Positions 22,101-34,355 of a DNA stretch of 64,000 nt are shown piece by piece. Below the pieces are notes generated by a model. The model worked only from the letters and a program-made list of their open reading frames with translations, was not told where the DNA came from and ran no database searches. A program made the position numbers and the translations under genes. Origin of the DNA: Edaphochlamys debaryana (taxonomy: Eukaryota; Chlorophyta; Chlorophyceae; Chlamydomonadales); contig JAEHOE010000095.1 in NCBI GenBank assembly GCA_016858145.1, positions 248,001-312,000 on the forward strand. Direction: 5' to 3'. Numbering within the stretch: the first letter of the stretch is position 1; each line of letters opens with the position of its first letter.

Positions 22101-22919
22101 GGCCGCCGCGGCGCCCGCCTCCGAGCCACGAGGGCGCCCGCGTGCCGCCTGCTGCCGCCGCTCCTCCACGGCTGCCGCCAGCCGCTGCCCGTGTCTTGTC
22201 AGCAGTGCCCGGGCCTGATGCGACGAGGACAGGGAACCCAGGAGCGCGGCCTGCTTGGCCGCCGCCGCCAGGTGGATCAGGTTGGGGGCGGGGGGCTGGG
22301 CGGAAGCTGGAGGGCCGCCGCGACGCGGCGAGGAGCCGGAGAGCGGGGCTCCGGAGGTAAGGAGCGAGTCGAGTTCGTCCAGGGAGCTTGCTCGCAGCAG
22401 GCGGCTGGTGAGGGCGCGCTCTTTGTAGGAGCCATAGCCGCCCAGCCCGGTGTGACGCGGGCGCCGGCGGTCCTGGGAAGCGTCCGCTTCGGAACGCCCG
22501 AAAGCGGCGACGCGGGAGGCTGGCCGCTGAAAGGGCCTGCCAGAGGGCCCTGGTGCGTCCGCCTCTGTGTCAGGATCAGCGCGCCGAGAATCAGCCGGGT
22601 CGTGCGTGGGGCGCCGGCGGCCCCGACGCCCGCGGGCATCCCCATCGCCATCGGCAGGCGAAGGAGTGTCAAGGCGCCTGCTTGCGGAGGCCGGGTGGAC
22701 GATCGTTGGCCTCCCAAAGTCGTCAGCGGACAAGTAGGGTATGCCAGCGGGTGGCCCAGCTCTCGATGAGCGTGGATGGTCGCCGGCGCTGGACCTCGAC
22801 GCAAGCGGCCTCCATGTCCCGCTCTCACATAGAGCAGCCAACACGTTTCTGGGAGCACCTGCCACTCGCTCACACGCAGCCGCGAGCGCAAGCCTGAGCG
22901 CTACATGAGCTCGGCGCAT
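19156..22919 (-). CDS. Helical-repeat organelle RNA-binding protein, FASTK/OPR-like
   Basis: Two exons, 22919-20814 and 20505-19156, join in phase 0 (donor GTGCGG, acceptor CCCCGCAG) to about 1,151 residues. The first ATG opens an Arg/Ala-rich, acid-poor N-terminus (MRRAHVALRLALAAACERV) that fits a chloroplast or mitochondrial transit peptide. A disordered stretch follows. Next comes an SLDELDSLL / NLIHLAAAAKQAALL segment and then repeats with a Trp-Ala core: DVLWACGRL, SVLWAFGSARL, TTTWALARL, ADAAHAFSRLG, and after the intron TLVSVASSL. Such repeats are seen in FASTK-related and OPR-type proteins that stabilise or process organelle transcripts. No C-terminal RAP domain is visible; the tail is charged, with a coiled-coil-like Arg/Glu-rich segment near 19600-19700. 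The target RNA cannot be inferred. Its start is only 257 bp from that of the divergent Sfi1-repeat gene. Confidence 0.75.
20571..20614 (+). repeat. GGGGCA hexamer array in the intron of the FASTK/OPR-like gene
   Basis: About seven units of GGGGCA lie in the single intron (20506-20813) of the minus-strand gene, so in the transcript they read as a C-rich TGCCCC array. Confidence 0.85.
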
Positions 22920-23176
22920 ACTCGCACAAGTAAGGTAGCGCAGCTCTATAAAGAGTACACATACATACTCCAAACCTCACCGTCACTGGCAAAGTGCGAC
23001 ATATGTGAAGCCCAGCATCCTGCAAAGTTGCCGACAGCTGCTCGCTGAGACGCTCGTTCCGGGCTGGCGTCCCGTCGTAGGATGCCTCTATCGCACTTCA
23101 AGCTTAGCTGCTAGCCGAATGAGATGAGCCACGGAAGCCCGGGCTCAAGGCCCGGGTCAACAACAAGGGGCGTGCA
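22920..23176. promoter_or_regulatory. Divergent promoter with a TATA box
   Basis: Only 257 bp separate the start codons of the minus-strand FASTK/OPR-like gene and the plus-strand Sfi1-repeat gene. TATAAA at 22947-22952 is oriented for the plus-strand gene and would give a 5' UTR near 200 bases. A small GC palindrome around CCCGGGCTCAAGGCCCGGG (23138-23156) lies in that leader. The TATA box is too close to the minus-strand ATG to serve that gene in the usual way. Confidence 0.5.
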
Positions 23177-26100
23177 ATGCCTCCAGCGCCTCTCGCATGG
23201 AGATATTGTGGTCCTGGAGGCCGTGCAATGCTCGACGGTGTACGCCGTAAGTTAGAAAAGGGTCAGTCAGATTCAGTCGGTGCGCACATGCCCGTGCCGA
23301 CGGTTCGTGGCATGCCGCCCCAGGTCCAGCTCGCCGACGCCCAGGCCGGCGTCCCGGCCCTGCTATACCTGACCTCCTCGTCCGTGGAGCGGGCTGCCAG
23401 CCAGCCGGCCGTCACGCTTGAGGTGGTGCAGCAAGGGGAGTGGCTGGGGCTGCGCTCACCCCTGCTCGAGGGCCTCTTCTTGCAAGCGCGCAAGAAGGCC
23501 CCGAACCTGGTCTTCTTCTCGGCACGGCTCGGAGTATGGGAGCAGTGGAAGGTGGGTAGGATCTCCGGTGCATGCCTTTTGCCAGCAGAGGCTCTGCACG
23601 AAAGCTGCGGTGCTTAAGGTCACTAGGCTGGCTGCCACGACCACCGCTTCTCCGGTCCCGGTCAACGCAGGCTGACCCGCTGTACCAAGGCGTGCTGCAG
23701 CAGCATAGCCCGGGGCTATGCCTCACCTCACGCCAGTGAGCATCGGCATTGTTGGGCCTGTCTTGCTTTGCCCTTCGCCCCCTGAAGGGACAGCCGACCG
23801 AGGGCTGCATGTGCCCGGACCCGATCCCTCACCTGGCCCCAAACTGTGATGACCTTGCCTCCCCTGACAGGGTGCCAAACATATCTCTGGGCGTGAGGGC
23901 ATGGAAAGTGGGCTCGCTGAGCCCGCCGCCCCCGAGACCACTGGTGGTCATGGCCCGGCCGGCAGCGCAGCTTGACACGGGCCACGGGCTCGCATCCGAC
24001 CAGCGCTTCCCCGGTGAGGCATCAACACGACCAGGCTCCAGCACTCCCCAACCCCTCACCCGCCTGACCAAACCCTCACTGCTCCCCTCCGCAGTGGACC
24101 GCAGCAGCGGCGGAGCGGCCTGCAGCACCGGCGGCGCCGCTGACAGCACTGGCAGGGCCGGCTTCTATGACACGTCTCTGCAGGATGACGCCTTGGAGCT
24201 GTCCCATAACGTGGTCAAGGGCTACGTGACGCGCGTCACCAAGTGGCCCCTCTTCCTCGCCTTCCGGCTGTGGCGGGCCGAGACCCGGCGATCGCGGGTT
24301 GCGCGCGCGCAGGCGGCAGTCGTGCAGCAGCGGCAGGCAGTGCAGGCCGCGTGGGCGGCGGAGCAGCAGCAGGTGGCGGCGGAGCGACACGCGACGCACA
24401 TGATGTGGGTCGGGGTGATGTGGGTCGGGGTTGCGCATGGGGACCGCCACAGGGCCCTGGAGGCAGGTTCACCTCTGAGGCCTGGAGCATCCCACAACTT
24501 GAGCCTACCTCGGTGCTTATAGATGCTGCATAGAGCTCCCCAGGTCGCAGCTGTGAGCAAAGCGCCGCGTCCCGGTGACGCTACTCCGCAGGGTGCTGGC
24601 GACGCACTGCCAGGAGCGGCACCGCAACCGGCGGCTGGTGCGCTGCGTGCAGACTTGGCGCGACGCCGCCCGCCGGGCGGTGCTCCTGCGGCACCTGTAC
24701 GGCGTGTGCGTGCGGAAGCGGGTGTACCGCAGGGCGGCTGCCGTCTTGGCAGAGTGGAGCAGGTGGGTCCCGTGTTTGCACACGCACATGACACATGGCT
24801 CTAGGGCCCGCGATCTGGTCAGGGCACACGCAACAGGTACCCAGCTGCCCGCCTCCATGATCACCTCATCCCTCCAACCTGCTTCACACGCTCTGCCCCC
24901 AGGGTTGCTGCCCGCGCGCGCAGCCTGCTGCGGAGGTTCCGCATCTGCACCCGGCGTCGCGCGGAGCGCCTGGCGCGAGCGGTGCTGCTGGGATGGCAAC
25001 GGGCCACCGCGGAGCTGAGGTGTGCGCTGGCCCAGCTGCTTTTCTAGATTGTAAGGGCTTGCCGTCGCCATGCTCTCTCACCATACTGTACCGCCATGCA
25101 CCCCCCTCCCCAGGCTCGCTATGGCCGCCCTGGCCCTCCGGCGCGACTACGCCCTTCTCCGAACCGCCCTGGCCTTCTGGCGTGACGCAACGTCCACCGC
25201 AAACGCGGCCCGGCAGGCCGCCTTCGACGCCGCTTGCGCCGCCACCGCCGCCTTTGCGGCCGCCATCCTCCGGGCCTGGCGGGACGTTTGCGAGCAGCGG
25301 CGCCAGCTGGCGGCACGCGGCCAGCTGCTGACAGCTTCCACAGCTCGCCGCGCACTGGGCACCGCCTGGTCAGCCTGGCGTGGCCTAACCGCGGATTCCG
25401 CTGTCCGGCGCCATCGCGCTGAGCAGCTGCGGTCCGCGCGGGCGCACCGCTTGGTCGGGGCGGTGATGCTACACTGGGCCTCGCTCGCCTCCGCCTCCGC
25501 CGCGCTCCGGTTCGCTGCAGAGCGGCTCGCGGCGCGTCGGGAGCAGCGGCTGCTCCCCCGGGTGTTTGAGCACTGGCGGACGCTTGCGCGGCAGTCTGCC
25601 CGGCTGGAGGAAGAAGGCAGCCCGGAGGCCACGGCACGTGCGATGGGGCTATTGCGCCGCATGCTGATCACAGGCCGCGTGCAGGCCACCGCGCGCCGCG
25701 TGCTGTCGGCCTGGCGCCGCCTCGCGGCTGCGCGCTGGCAGCTGCGCCTCTCCGCCGCCGTGGTGTCGCGCCTCAACACGCGCGCGCTGCTTCGCTCCGC
25801 TGTGCGCCACTGGCGGGGTGTGGTGCTTCGCTCGGAACACATGCAACAGGAGCTCCTCGCCCTCTACCTAGCCTCGAGGCTGCGGCGCGTGCTGAAGTCC
25901 TGGTCAGACCTGGCCGCGGCCAACGCCCGCCTAAGCGCCACGGCGGAGCTCGCGCGGCGGCGGCTGCGCCGCCGCCGGCTGGCGGGCGTCTGGGGCGCAT
26001 GGCGGGGGCTGTCCCGGCACAGCCAGGACCGATGCCGCCGGGCCGTGGCCCTGCACGACCGGCGCCTCTCCCTACAGGCGTTGCAGGGCTGGCGGCACCG

Positions 26101-29100
26101 CTGCGAGCGCGTGCGGCAGGGGCAGGCCGCCCTGTCCCGGCTGCGCAGGGGCTACGAGCGGGGCCTCATGGGCGCAGCCCTGCAGGCGCTGGGCTGGCGG
26201 GCGGGCCAGGCCCGCGCCGTCGTGGCGTGCAAACGCAGGCGCATGCAGGAACTGGGCCGCCGGGCGCTTCGCGCCATGCGGGCCGCGGCCGTGTACGGCG
26301 CCAAGCTGCGTAGCTTCGCACGGCTGATCGGGGCCAAGTGGCGTCGCTCCGTGGCGAGGGGCGTGCTGCGGTCCTGGTTCGTCGTCAGCCACTCGGCCGC
26401 ACTCCAGGTGCGCAGAGAGCGTGCAGCTGAGGGCCCTTCGGATGCAGAGAGTTGGACAGGGTCCACGGCGGCGCTGAGCTAGTTAAGCCGCGGGGCACGG
26501 CGTAATCAGGCTTATATCTGGCTGCTGCTATGCCCGCCGCTTCCTGCGCTCATCCTCGTCCCTCTGTGCTCCTCATCCTTTTCCTTCAGGTGCACCTGCT
26601 GGAGGCAATCCAGGAGGCCTGCTGGGGCGGGGTGGCCATGGCCGGGAGCGTGGACCCCTCCGCCCCGCAGCCCCCGGGCGGGGCCTGGCCGCCCGGGCCC
26701 GCGTGGCAGGCAGGCTACTTGGCGGGCGCTGGAGCCATGTGGCGGCCTTCTCCGCCCCACCACCCCGCCTGGGTGGCCACCCCGCTCACGTCAGCCGACA
26801 CGCGACAGGCTGCCGTGCTGAGGGTCCTGGCGGGTGCTCTTGGCGGGCCAGCGGCGATTGGGCCAGGAGGAGGCGCCGGTGGCGCTGCGGCTGCCGTCTG
26901 GGCTGCCTCGGAGCTGTTGCTGGCGCGACTGCCGGCACTGGCGCGCGCGGCGACCAGGCCCAAGCAGCGTGTGCTGGCGGCGTTCCGTGCGTGGAGGGCA
27001 CTGGCGGAGGCGCGCCGGGGCCGGGAGGTCGCGGCAGCGCGGCTGGTTGTCCGGCGGCGGCAAGCCCTGACGGTGGCAGCTTTCGGCGGCTGGTGGGAGG
27101 CGGTTGCGGCCGTCCGCGCCGCCCGGCGCGCTGCCGTAACGCACTCGGCGCGGGTGCTCAGGGCCTTTGGCCGGCGCTGCTTGATAGGCTGGGCCGGAGC
27201 TGCGCAGATCGCGGTCCGGAGGAGACGCCAGTGCGTCCGGCTCCTGGCCCGTCGGGCGGACCGCAAGCGCGCAGCCGTATTGGCGGCGTGGCGGGCTGAG
27301 GCCGCAGCGTCAAGGGCGCGGACGCAGGAGGCGCGCACAATGAAGAGTGACGCGCGGTCGTCGCTTCTGCGGCGGGCGATGCGCGCTTGGTCGGCTGCCC
27401 TTTCCGTCGCCGCGGAAGCGCGGACCGCAGCAGAGAAGCGCGGCGTCCTGACGCTGGCACGCATGCGGCGCGCAGGTGAGGCTTGCAACCTCCCCCCACG
27501 CCTGTCCGCTTGCCCCGTAGGCAATGTCATTTGGTCTGTTGTCACGCCGAATGGCTACCGCCAAAGCGCTGCTTGAGCTCCATTCGTGCTGAGATCTAGC
27601 CTCATGTCCTGTCACGGCTGAGACTTCCTCTATGCCTTGCCTGTACCTGGCCTGACCGCTCCCGCAGTGATGGTGGCATGGCGGCACGAGGCGCGACTGT
27701 CGGCCCTGCACACGGACTCGTGCGTCCGGCTGCTGCGGGGCCGCTGGGACCGGCGGCTGGCGGGCCTGGCTTTGCTGGCCTGGTGGGGCTTCGCGCAGGC
27801 GGAGCGGCGGCGCAGGGAGGACTGGCCGCAGCTGTGCAGGTACGGCAGTGGGCTAGGGGCCTAAATCCCTCAAGCGTCCACGGGGCCGAAGGCGTGATAC
27901 CGGTGTTTGCCTCTCTCGTCACCTCTTCAAGATCACAGAGACTGAGCTTATGAATCAAAGCGCAGCCCGGTGCATCTATCCTCGCATGTGTGCCCATCCG
28001 CATTCTTTAACTGACTCCTAACGTACGATACCCCTGTTGCGTCGGCAGGACCTTCTACGCATGGCTCACGCTGGTGCAGCCCTGGGGCCGCGCCGCCTCG
28101 GCGGCCGCTGCCAAGCTGGACGAGCTTGGCCTCCCGCCGCTGCCCGCACCACAGCCCCGCTCGCCTCGGCGCTCGCCCTCCTCTCCGACCCACCCGCCGC
28201 CGCGCGCGGACACCGCCCCGCGCTCGCCCCTGCGGCCGCCGTCCCAACCGCCCCAGCCGCCGCAACCGCAGCCCCAGGCCCAGGCCCACCACGACGAGCC
28301 GCCTCGCTCGCCACTGCGCTACAGCTCCACCAGCCTCTTCGAGGAGACGCCCAACTCGCCGCGCCTGCCCCGGCCGCAACCACAACGCGCTCCCACGCCA
28401 CGCGGAGGAGGGCCAGCCAGCGGAGCGTCTCCTGCGGGCAGCAGCCCGGCGCGACAGCAGCAGCAGCGAGCCCGGGCGTACAGCTCCGGCAGCGCAGCGG
28501 CGGGTCCGGGCGGCTCATTTCGCCCCGGGCGGTCCGTCACTGCCGACGGCGCGCCCTTCGGCCCCGTCCCGCCGCCCTCCCCCGAGGTCCCGTTCGGAGG
28601 CGGTCTCTCGCCCGGCGGCCCCCGCGCCGGAAGCCCCAGCCGCGGCCCCCCGCACCTGCGTCCCATCCTCGTCCACCCATCCAGCGTCGAGGCCGGCGGC
28701 GACCCGTCCCAGTTCTACGACCCCGTGTACGAGGGCGAGGACGTACACACCGACGACGGGACCATGTCGCCACCGGTGGAGGAGGTCTTCACGCCCAGCC
28801 GGTCCGCGAGGCGCAGCCGGGCCATGATGACCGCCAAGAGCGCTTACTACTGGCAGCACTGGCACAACCTGATGCAGGGGAGCATGAGCGGGATGCCCGG
28901 CGGCGGCGCGGCGCTGCCGCTGCCGCCCTGGAGCGCCCTGGCGGGGGCCGTGGTGGCGGCGGCGGACGGCGGCAACGCGGAGCTGCTCAAGGAGCGGCTG
29001 GGGAAGCTGGAGGAAGCCATCAAGCTGCAGCGAGACCGGGAGGAAAGGGAGGAGAAGGAGAAGGAGCGGGAGGCCAAGGAGAAGGAGAAGGACAAGGAGG

Positions 29101-32100
29101 TGGTGGCGGCGGCTGCGGCCGCCGCTGCGGCGGCCGTGACCGCGGCCGTGGGCGGCGCCGCGGCGGCGGCGGGCGTGGGGCCGGGGCTTACCCCGGCACC
29201 CAGCATTCCGCGCCCGCCGCCTCCACCGCCCACGCTCGGTTCCAACAGCTCCCGCATCCTCACCGCCAGCTGCCGGCCCGAGCCGGGGCCCCTGTACCAG
29301 CTCAAGCAGATGGGCCGAGCCTCCGCCACCTCCCTGCCGGGCCTCTCCCCACACGACTCCTTCAACAGCGGCGCAACGGCGCCCTCTCCCACGCCGTCCC
29401 CGCCGCCCACTTCCCCCGGCGCGTCGCTCCCCACGCCCCCTGCCGCCGACGCCGCCTCCACCGCCCCGGCAGTCGCAATCGCAGCCGCAGCAGCCGCTAT
29501 CCCGGCCGCGCCCGCCGCCCCCACCGTCCACGTTCACGTCGTCAACCCCTACGGCCCTCCCCCTGGAGCGCTGGGACCCAAGGACTCCCGCCGCACTACA
29601 TCCGAGCCTCCGTCCGGAGAGGTCGACTTCGTTTGGCCAGTTGGCAGCCGGAGCCGAACTGCAGATCAGGTCGTGGAGCTGGGCGGGGCGGATTTGGAGC
29701 GCTTCGCGCTCCTGCATCACCCCCGCAAGAGCAGCAGCGGCGGCGGGGCGGGCCCCGGTGCGAGCGGCGGCGGGGCCGGCGGCGGGCCGGAGGAAGCCGG
29801 CTCCGGGCCTTCGTTTGCGGCCTGGCCCGGCAAGCCGCAGCCAGGCAAGCCGTCCAACCTCGGCCAGCGGAGGCCAGGCAGCCCCGAGCCGGGCCCCGCC
29901 GGCCGGGACGCCAGCAGCGGCGGAGGCGCCGGCCCCGAAGGGGCCGGCACCGGTGGCGGAAGGCTGCTGCCGCCGTCTTCTCGCGTCCAGCTGGGCCCAG
30001 CGTCCAAGAAGGCGCAGATCGAGAACGCCTGGCACTCCCTGGTGCAGGAGGTCATCGCGCAACAACACAAGGACTCAGACGCCAAGAAGGCGGAGCAACG
30101 GGCCTCGGGCTCCGCCAGCACGAGCGGCGGCGGCGCCGGTGGCAGTGCCGGCGGCGCGGCGCCGGCGGGGACGCGCGGCTCGCCCTCGCGCCTCAGCGCC
30201 ATAGGCCAGAGCACCGCCGCCACGAAGTCCGGCGGCGACCGTAGCGGCGGCAGCGACTCTGAGGCTGAGGGCGGCCGGGGCCGCGACAGGGGCCGCAACG
30301 GAGACCGGGACCGGGAGAGGCAACGCTCGGCGGAGCCTCCCTCCCGCCGCTCCTCCTCGCCGCCCTCACGCTTGCCCTCCTTCAGCCTCGCCGGCATGCC
30401 CCAGCCCCAGCCCCAGCCCCAGCCCCAGCCGCCGCAGCCCCAACCACCGCACCCCTCCCAGCCCCAGCCCCAGGCGCAGCCACAGGCGCAGCCGCCGATC
30501 CTGTCCCCCACGCCCCAGTACGCCCAGCACCCCGGGCTTGACTGGTCCGCCCCTGCCGGCACGGCCTTCTCCGCGCAGGTCTCAGGGCACCCGAGCTGGG
30601 GTGTGGTCACGGGTGGGCAGCTTGAGCAGCTCCTGGCACAGCACCCCTCCCTCCTGCCTCCGCAGCACTCGGCCAGCGGGCCCGGCCAGGCCCTGTCCCC
30701 ACACCCAGGCCCAGGCCCAGGTCAGGCCCCCGTCATCCACCACCAGATCATCGACGGCAGATCCGTGTACATCTACCAGGCGGCGCCGGGGCAGCAGCAG
30801 TCGGGTCAGTCCGGACAGACCGGACTGGTCGGACAGTCCGGACAGACCGGACTGGTCGGACAGTCCGGACAGGAGCAGCACAGCCAGCCTCTGCTGCAAC
30901 TGCTGCCCTCCGGAGCGCTTCAGGGCTCCTCGGGGCTGGGGCAACAGACCCAAGGGACGGCACAGCCAAGCGTGCAGCCCGTGCTGCAGCCCGGGTCCCA
31001 GACGGCCTTGGCCGGCATTGCCTCGTTCCCCGGTGGCCAGCCGCCCCACCCTCAGCTCCAGCCCTGGTTGGCTCAGAGCAGCTCCTTGGGCACTCCTGGG
31101 CTGCCGGGCCAGTCGCCGTTCGCCGGCCCAACCCTCGTCTTTGCGCCCGGCTCCCCCCAGCGCCAGCTGTCGACGCACTCGGGCCCGCAGCCGGCGCCCC
31201 ACAGCCCCACTTCACAGCAGCAACAACAGCCCCAGGTGCAATCGCAAGTGCAGCCACCGCTGCAAGGCCAGAACACACCCGCCGGCACCCCCGTCTTCCT
31301 AGTCCCCGCACCCGCGCCGGGCGCCGCCCCGGGGTCCCCATCACACCAGCCAATCGTGGCACTGGCTCCCGGCCAAGGCCTGACGGTGGTGGGTAGCCAG
31401 CCGGGCTACGCCACGGCCCAGCCTCAGCCCCTGGCCGCGTACGTGCTGGCCACGAACGAGCCACACGCCCCAAGCACCGCCACCTCGACAGCTTCAGGGG
31501 CTGGAGCCGGACTGGCCGCCGCCAACCCCACAGCAGCCAGCACGCCCTATTGGCTCGCCGCCGGAACGCCCAGCCCCACCGCCCCCGCCAGCCCCCCTTC
31601 CGCCCACGTCCCGACTTTCCCACCACCCGCAGCCGCCGCTGCGGGCGCCTTTGCCCCAGCCACCTGGCCCGCCGCCCCCGCGTCGGCTGCGCCGTACATG
31701 GCGCAGGCCGCCGCCGCCCTTGCAGGTGCTGCCATCGCTGCCGCCGCCGCCGCGCCGCCCGCAACCGCCGCACCCGCCTCCGCGGCCCCCGCTTCCCTCC
31801 CCACCCCAGCCTCACCAGCCCCATCCCGTCACGGCGACCCCCTGGGCCCTGTGGCCCCAGACATGAGCGAGCTCGACCGGCTGCTAGGCCAGCTCGAGGC
31901 CAAGTCGCGGTCCGCCATGGTCGGCTCTCCGAGGCGCCAGCAGCTGCCCTACGCTCAGCTGCAGGCGGTTGGGCGAGCGGCCACCGTGGGTGGTGTCTCG
32001 GGACCGAGCGCCGGGGTCGCTGTTGGCAGGGGCTTGTTTGGCCTGGACGGCATCGATGGGCTCCATGCCCGGGCGACGACGCTCAGCGCGCCTGGCGCGC

Positions 32101-34355
32101 CCATCTTCACGCCGTCCGCCGGGGCCGGCGCCGGCGGTGGTGGGGGTGGGGGTAGTGGGAGAAGCGGGGCGGGAGGCGTGGAGGCGCAGGCGGAGGATGA
32201 CGCGGCGGCGGTACGGCAGGAGATGGTGGACCAGGCGTTACGTAAGCTGGAGGCGCAGAGCGTGCATGCGCAGGCCGCGGCGGCGGCGTGGTCGGCGGTG
32301 GCGGGCGAGGTGGAGGCGGCGGCGGCGGCGGCAGGGACGCGCGCCTCCGACCGCGACACGGCGGTCCTGGCCTCCGCCATCGAGGCCGCGGCTTCCGCCG
32401 CCGCCGCCGCTGCGTCGGCGAGCGTTACGGAGCCCGCGAGGATGCGCGCCGCCGCAGCGGCGGCGGCGGCGGCGGCAGCACCTAGTCGAGCCCCATCACG
32501 AACTGCGCCCGGCGGGGATGCGGCGGCCGGCGCCGGCAGGGCCCCTGCGCCGCCGCTGGTCTCTTCCTCCTCGGGAGTGGCGGCGGACCTTCTCTCCACG
32601 TTCCTGGCGGGGGCGGAGGAGCTGGTCAGGAGGCAGGCCGCCGGAGCACGGACTGCTGTGCCGCAGGCCCTCGCAGCAGGCTCAGCACGCAACGCGCGGC
32701 CGCGCGCCACCGCCGCCGCGCCTGTCCAGGCGCAGCCACAGCCCCGGTCGCCGCAGCCGCAGCGCGGTTGGGGGCCGGAGGAGCACGAGTACGACGGGGC
32801 GGAATCGCTCCAGCGGCCGCCCAAACGCCGTGTGCCGTCCCGTGAAGGGAGCATGGCTGACGGTGCCTGGGTGCACGGCCGTGAACAAGCTGGCGTTTAC
32901 GGCGGAGTGTCCGGCGGAGCACACGAGGAAGAATTCGACCAGGATAGGGAGGAGGACCTGTGTCCGACCTGCGGCTCTCCCACACGCCCGCCTTCGCCCG
33001 CCCGTCGGAACCCCCAGCCTGACCCGCGGCGGCGTGGCGGCGTGCACACGTCACGCGAGGAGGGAGAAGACGAGGAGACCAATCCCGAGTACGGCGGTTA
33101 CGATGACGGAGACGGCTACGAGCTGGATCTAGATCCAGGCCCACCACGCCTGCCTCGGAACCAGATCCGAAACCAGCAGCAGCAGCAGCAACGTGCCCCC
33201 TCGCGGGGCGGCAGCCCGCAGTCACAACGGCGCGTCCGCTGGAGCGCCGACGGTGGCGGCGGTGCCGATGCCGCTTCCGCGAATCCCCGGGACGGCAGGC
33301 CCCAGCACCCCACGTCAGGCCCAGCCAGGCGAGCATTCGCGCCCGAGCCGGCGCAGGCGCAGGCGCAGGGCTCGCGGCCATGGACTCGGAGCGGGGGAAC
33401 GGGGGCAGGGGCCGTGCTGCCAGAGGGGGACGCGCTAGACCTCTTGGCGGAGCTGGCACACCGGAGGGGCAACTCCGGCCTGGCGGCGACGCTGGCGGGC
33501 CTGTCGGGCGGCGGCGCGCCGCCGCCGCCGGCGACGGCAGTGCCAGCCCGGCGGCAGCACGCGGAGACGCGGGCTGGAGCCTCGTACGGAGTACGACGGA
33601 GCGTGGACGAGCAGCTGCTGTGGGAGGATGCCCATGCCCATGTGGAGGCTCGATACCGAGACGATGGGCGGGAGGCTCGGGCACGGGCGCCCGTGCCGGC
33701 GTCCATTCGGCAAGACACGGCCGCCCAGGCCAGGAGCTCCCTCGGGCCGCAACGGGCCCGGCCCACGTCAGCCGCCCCCGCACGCGCCTCAGCGGACGCC
33801 ACAGCCCTCCGATACGCCGCCACCGCCAACGGCGGCCACAAGGGCTTCTACGGACGGCCCTACGACGACGCTCCGCCGCCACCGCCGCCGCCGCCCGTCC
33901 TGTCACGCCGGCCCCGCTCACCCTCCGCCTCCTACTCCTCCGCCTCGCTTCCCGCTGACACGGCCCTCTCCACTCCCAGCAGCGGCAGTAGCAGTAGCAG
34001 TAGCACAGGGAGCAGCGGCGGGCTCGGGACGGCGGCGGCGGCACGGTCCGTGGCCAGCGGGGGCCTGCTCGGGGACCGTAACGCCGTCAATGCGATCCGC
34101 GCTGGGTTCGACCCGGACCCTCTCACGTCGCCGCTGCGGGGCGTGCTGGGGCAGTGCAAGCGCCTGCAGGCAAACGCGGCGGTGATGGAGGCGGAGGGCG
34201 AGGAGGTGGCGCGAGGGGTGGTGGCGGATCTGTCTCCGCGGTCGGCGGTGGCGGCGGCGCTGCGCGCGGTGGCGCGGGGCGGTGGGGGTGCCGGGGCGGG
34301 GGCCACGGGCGCGGGCGCGCGGAGGGTGCTGAGCCTGGGCGGACGGAGGGTGTGA
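23177..34355 (+). CDS. Giant Sfi1-repeat (centrin-binding-like) protein with fascin-like N-terminus
   Basis: Exons 23177-23551, 23871-23943, 24095-24350, 24592-24762, 24903-25019, 25114-26407, 26590-27475, 27668-27839 and 28049-34355 give about 3,216 residues; exon 2 could instead end at 23892 (about 3,199). An in-frame TGA at 23120 precedes the first ATG. Exon 1 has a beta-trefoil look, as in fascin or actin-crosslinking domains (GEWLGLRS, LEGLFLQARKK, FFSARLGVWEQW). Exons 3-9 carry about 25 Sfi1-type repeats: a Trp-Arg core such as AFRLWRAE, LAFWRDA, LRAWRDV, FEHWRTL or LAAWRAE, mostly spaced by some 25-35 mainly Arg/Ala residues. In Sfi1 each such helix binds one centrin at spindle pole or basal body, so a basal-body or fibre role is likely. 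The last exon encodes ~2,100 disordered Pro/Gln/Ala/Gly residues, with a Glu/Lys coiled coil near 28990-29100 and no clear domain. The ends of exons 2 and 3 are tentative. Confidence 0.8.

Noticed and set aside
24351..24470. Longer exon 3 of the Sfi1-repeat gene
   Set aside because: No donor in the extension joins exon 4 in the right phase; the GTGGGC donor at 24351 does and keeps the repeat spacing sensible.
28037..30244. 735-residue open frame on the plus strand in a second frame over the Sfi1-repeat gene's last exon
   Set aside because: Shadow frame caused by extreme GC content. The overlapping 2,100-residue frame is longer, joins in phase to exon 8 and has a conserved lead-in (TFYAWLTL).
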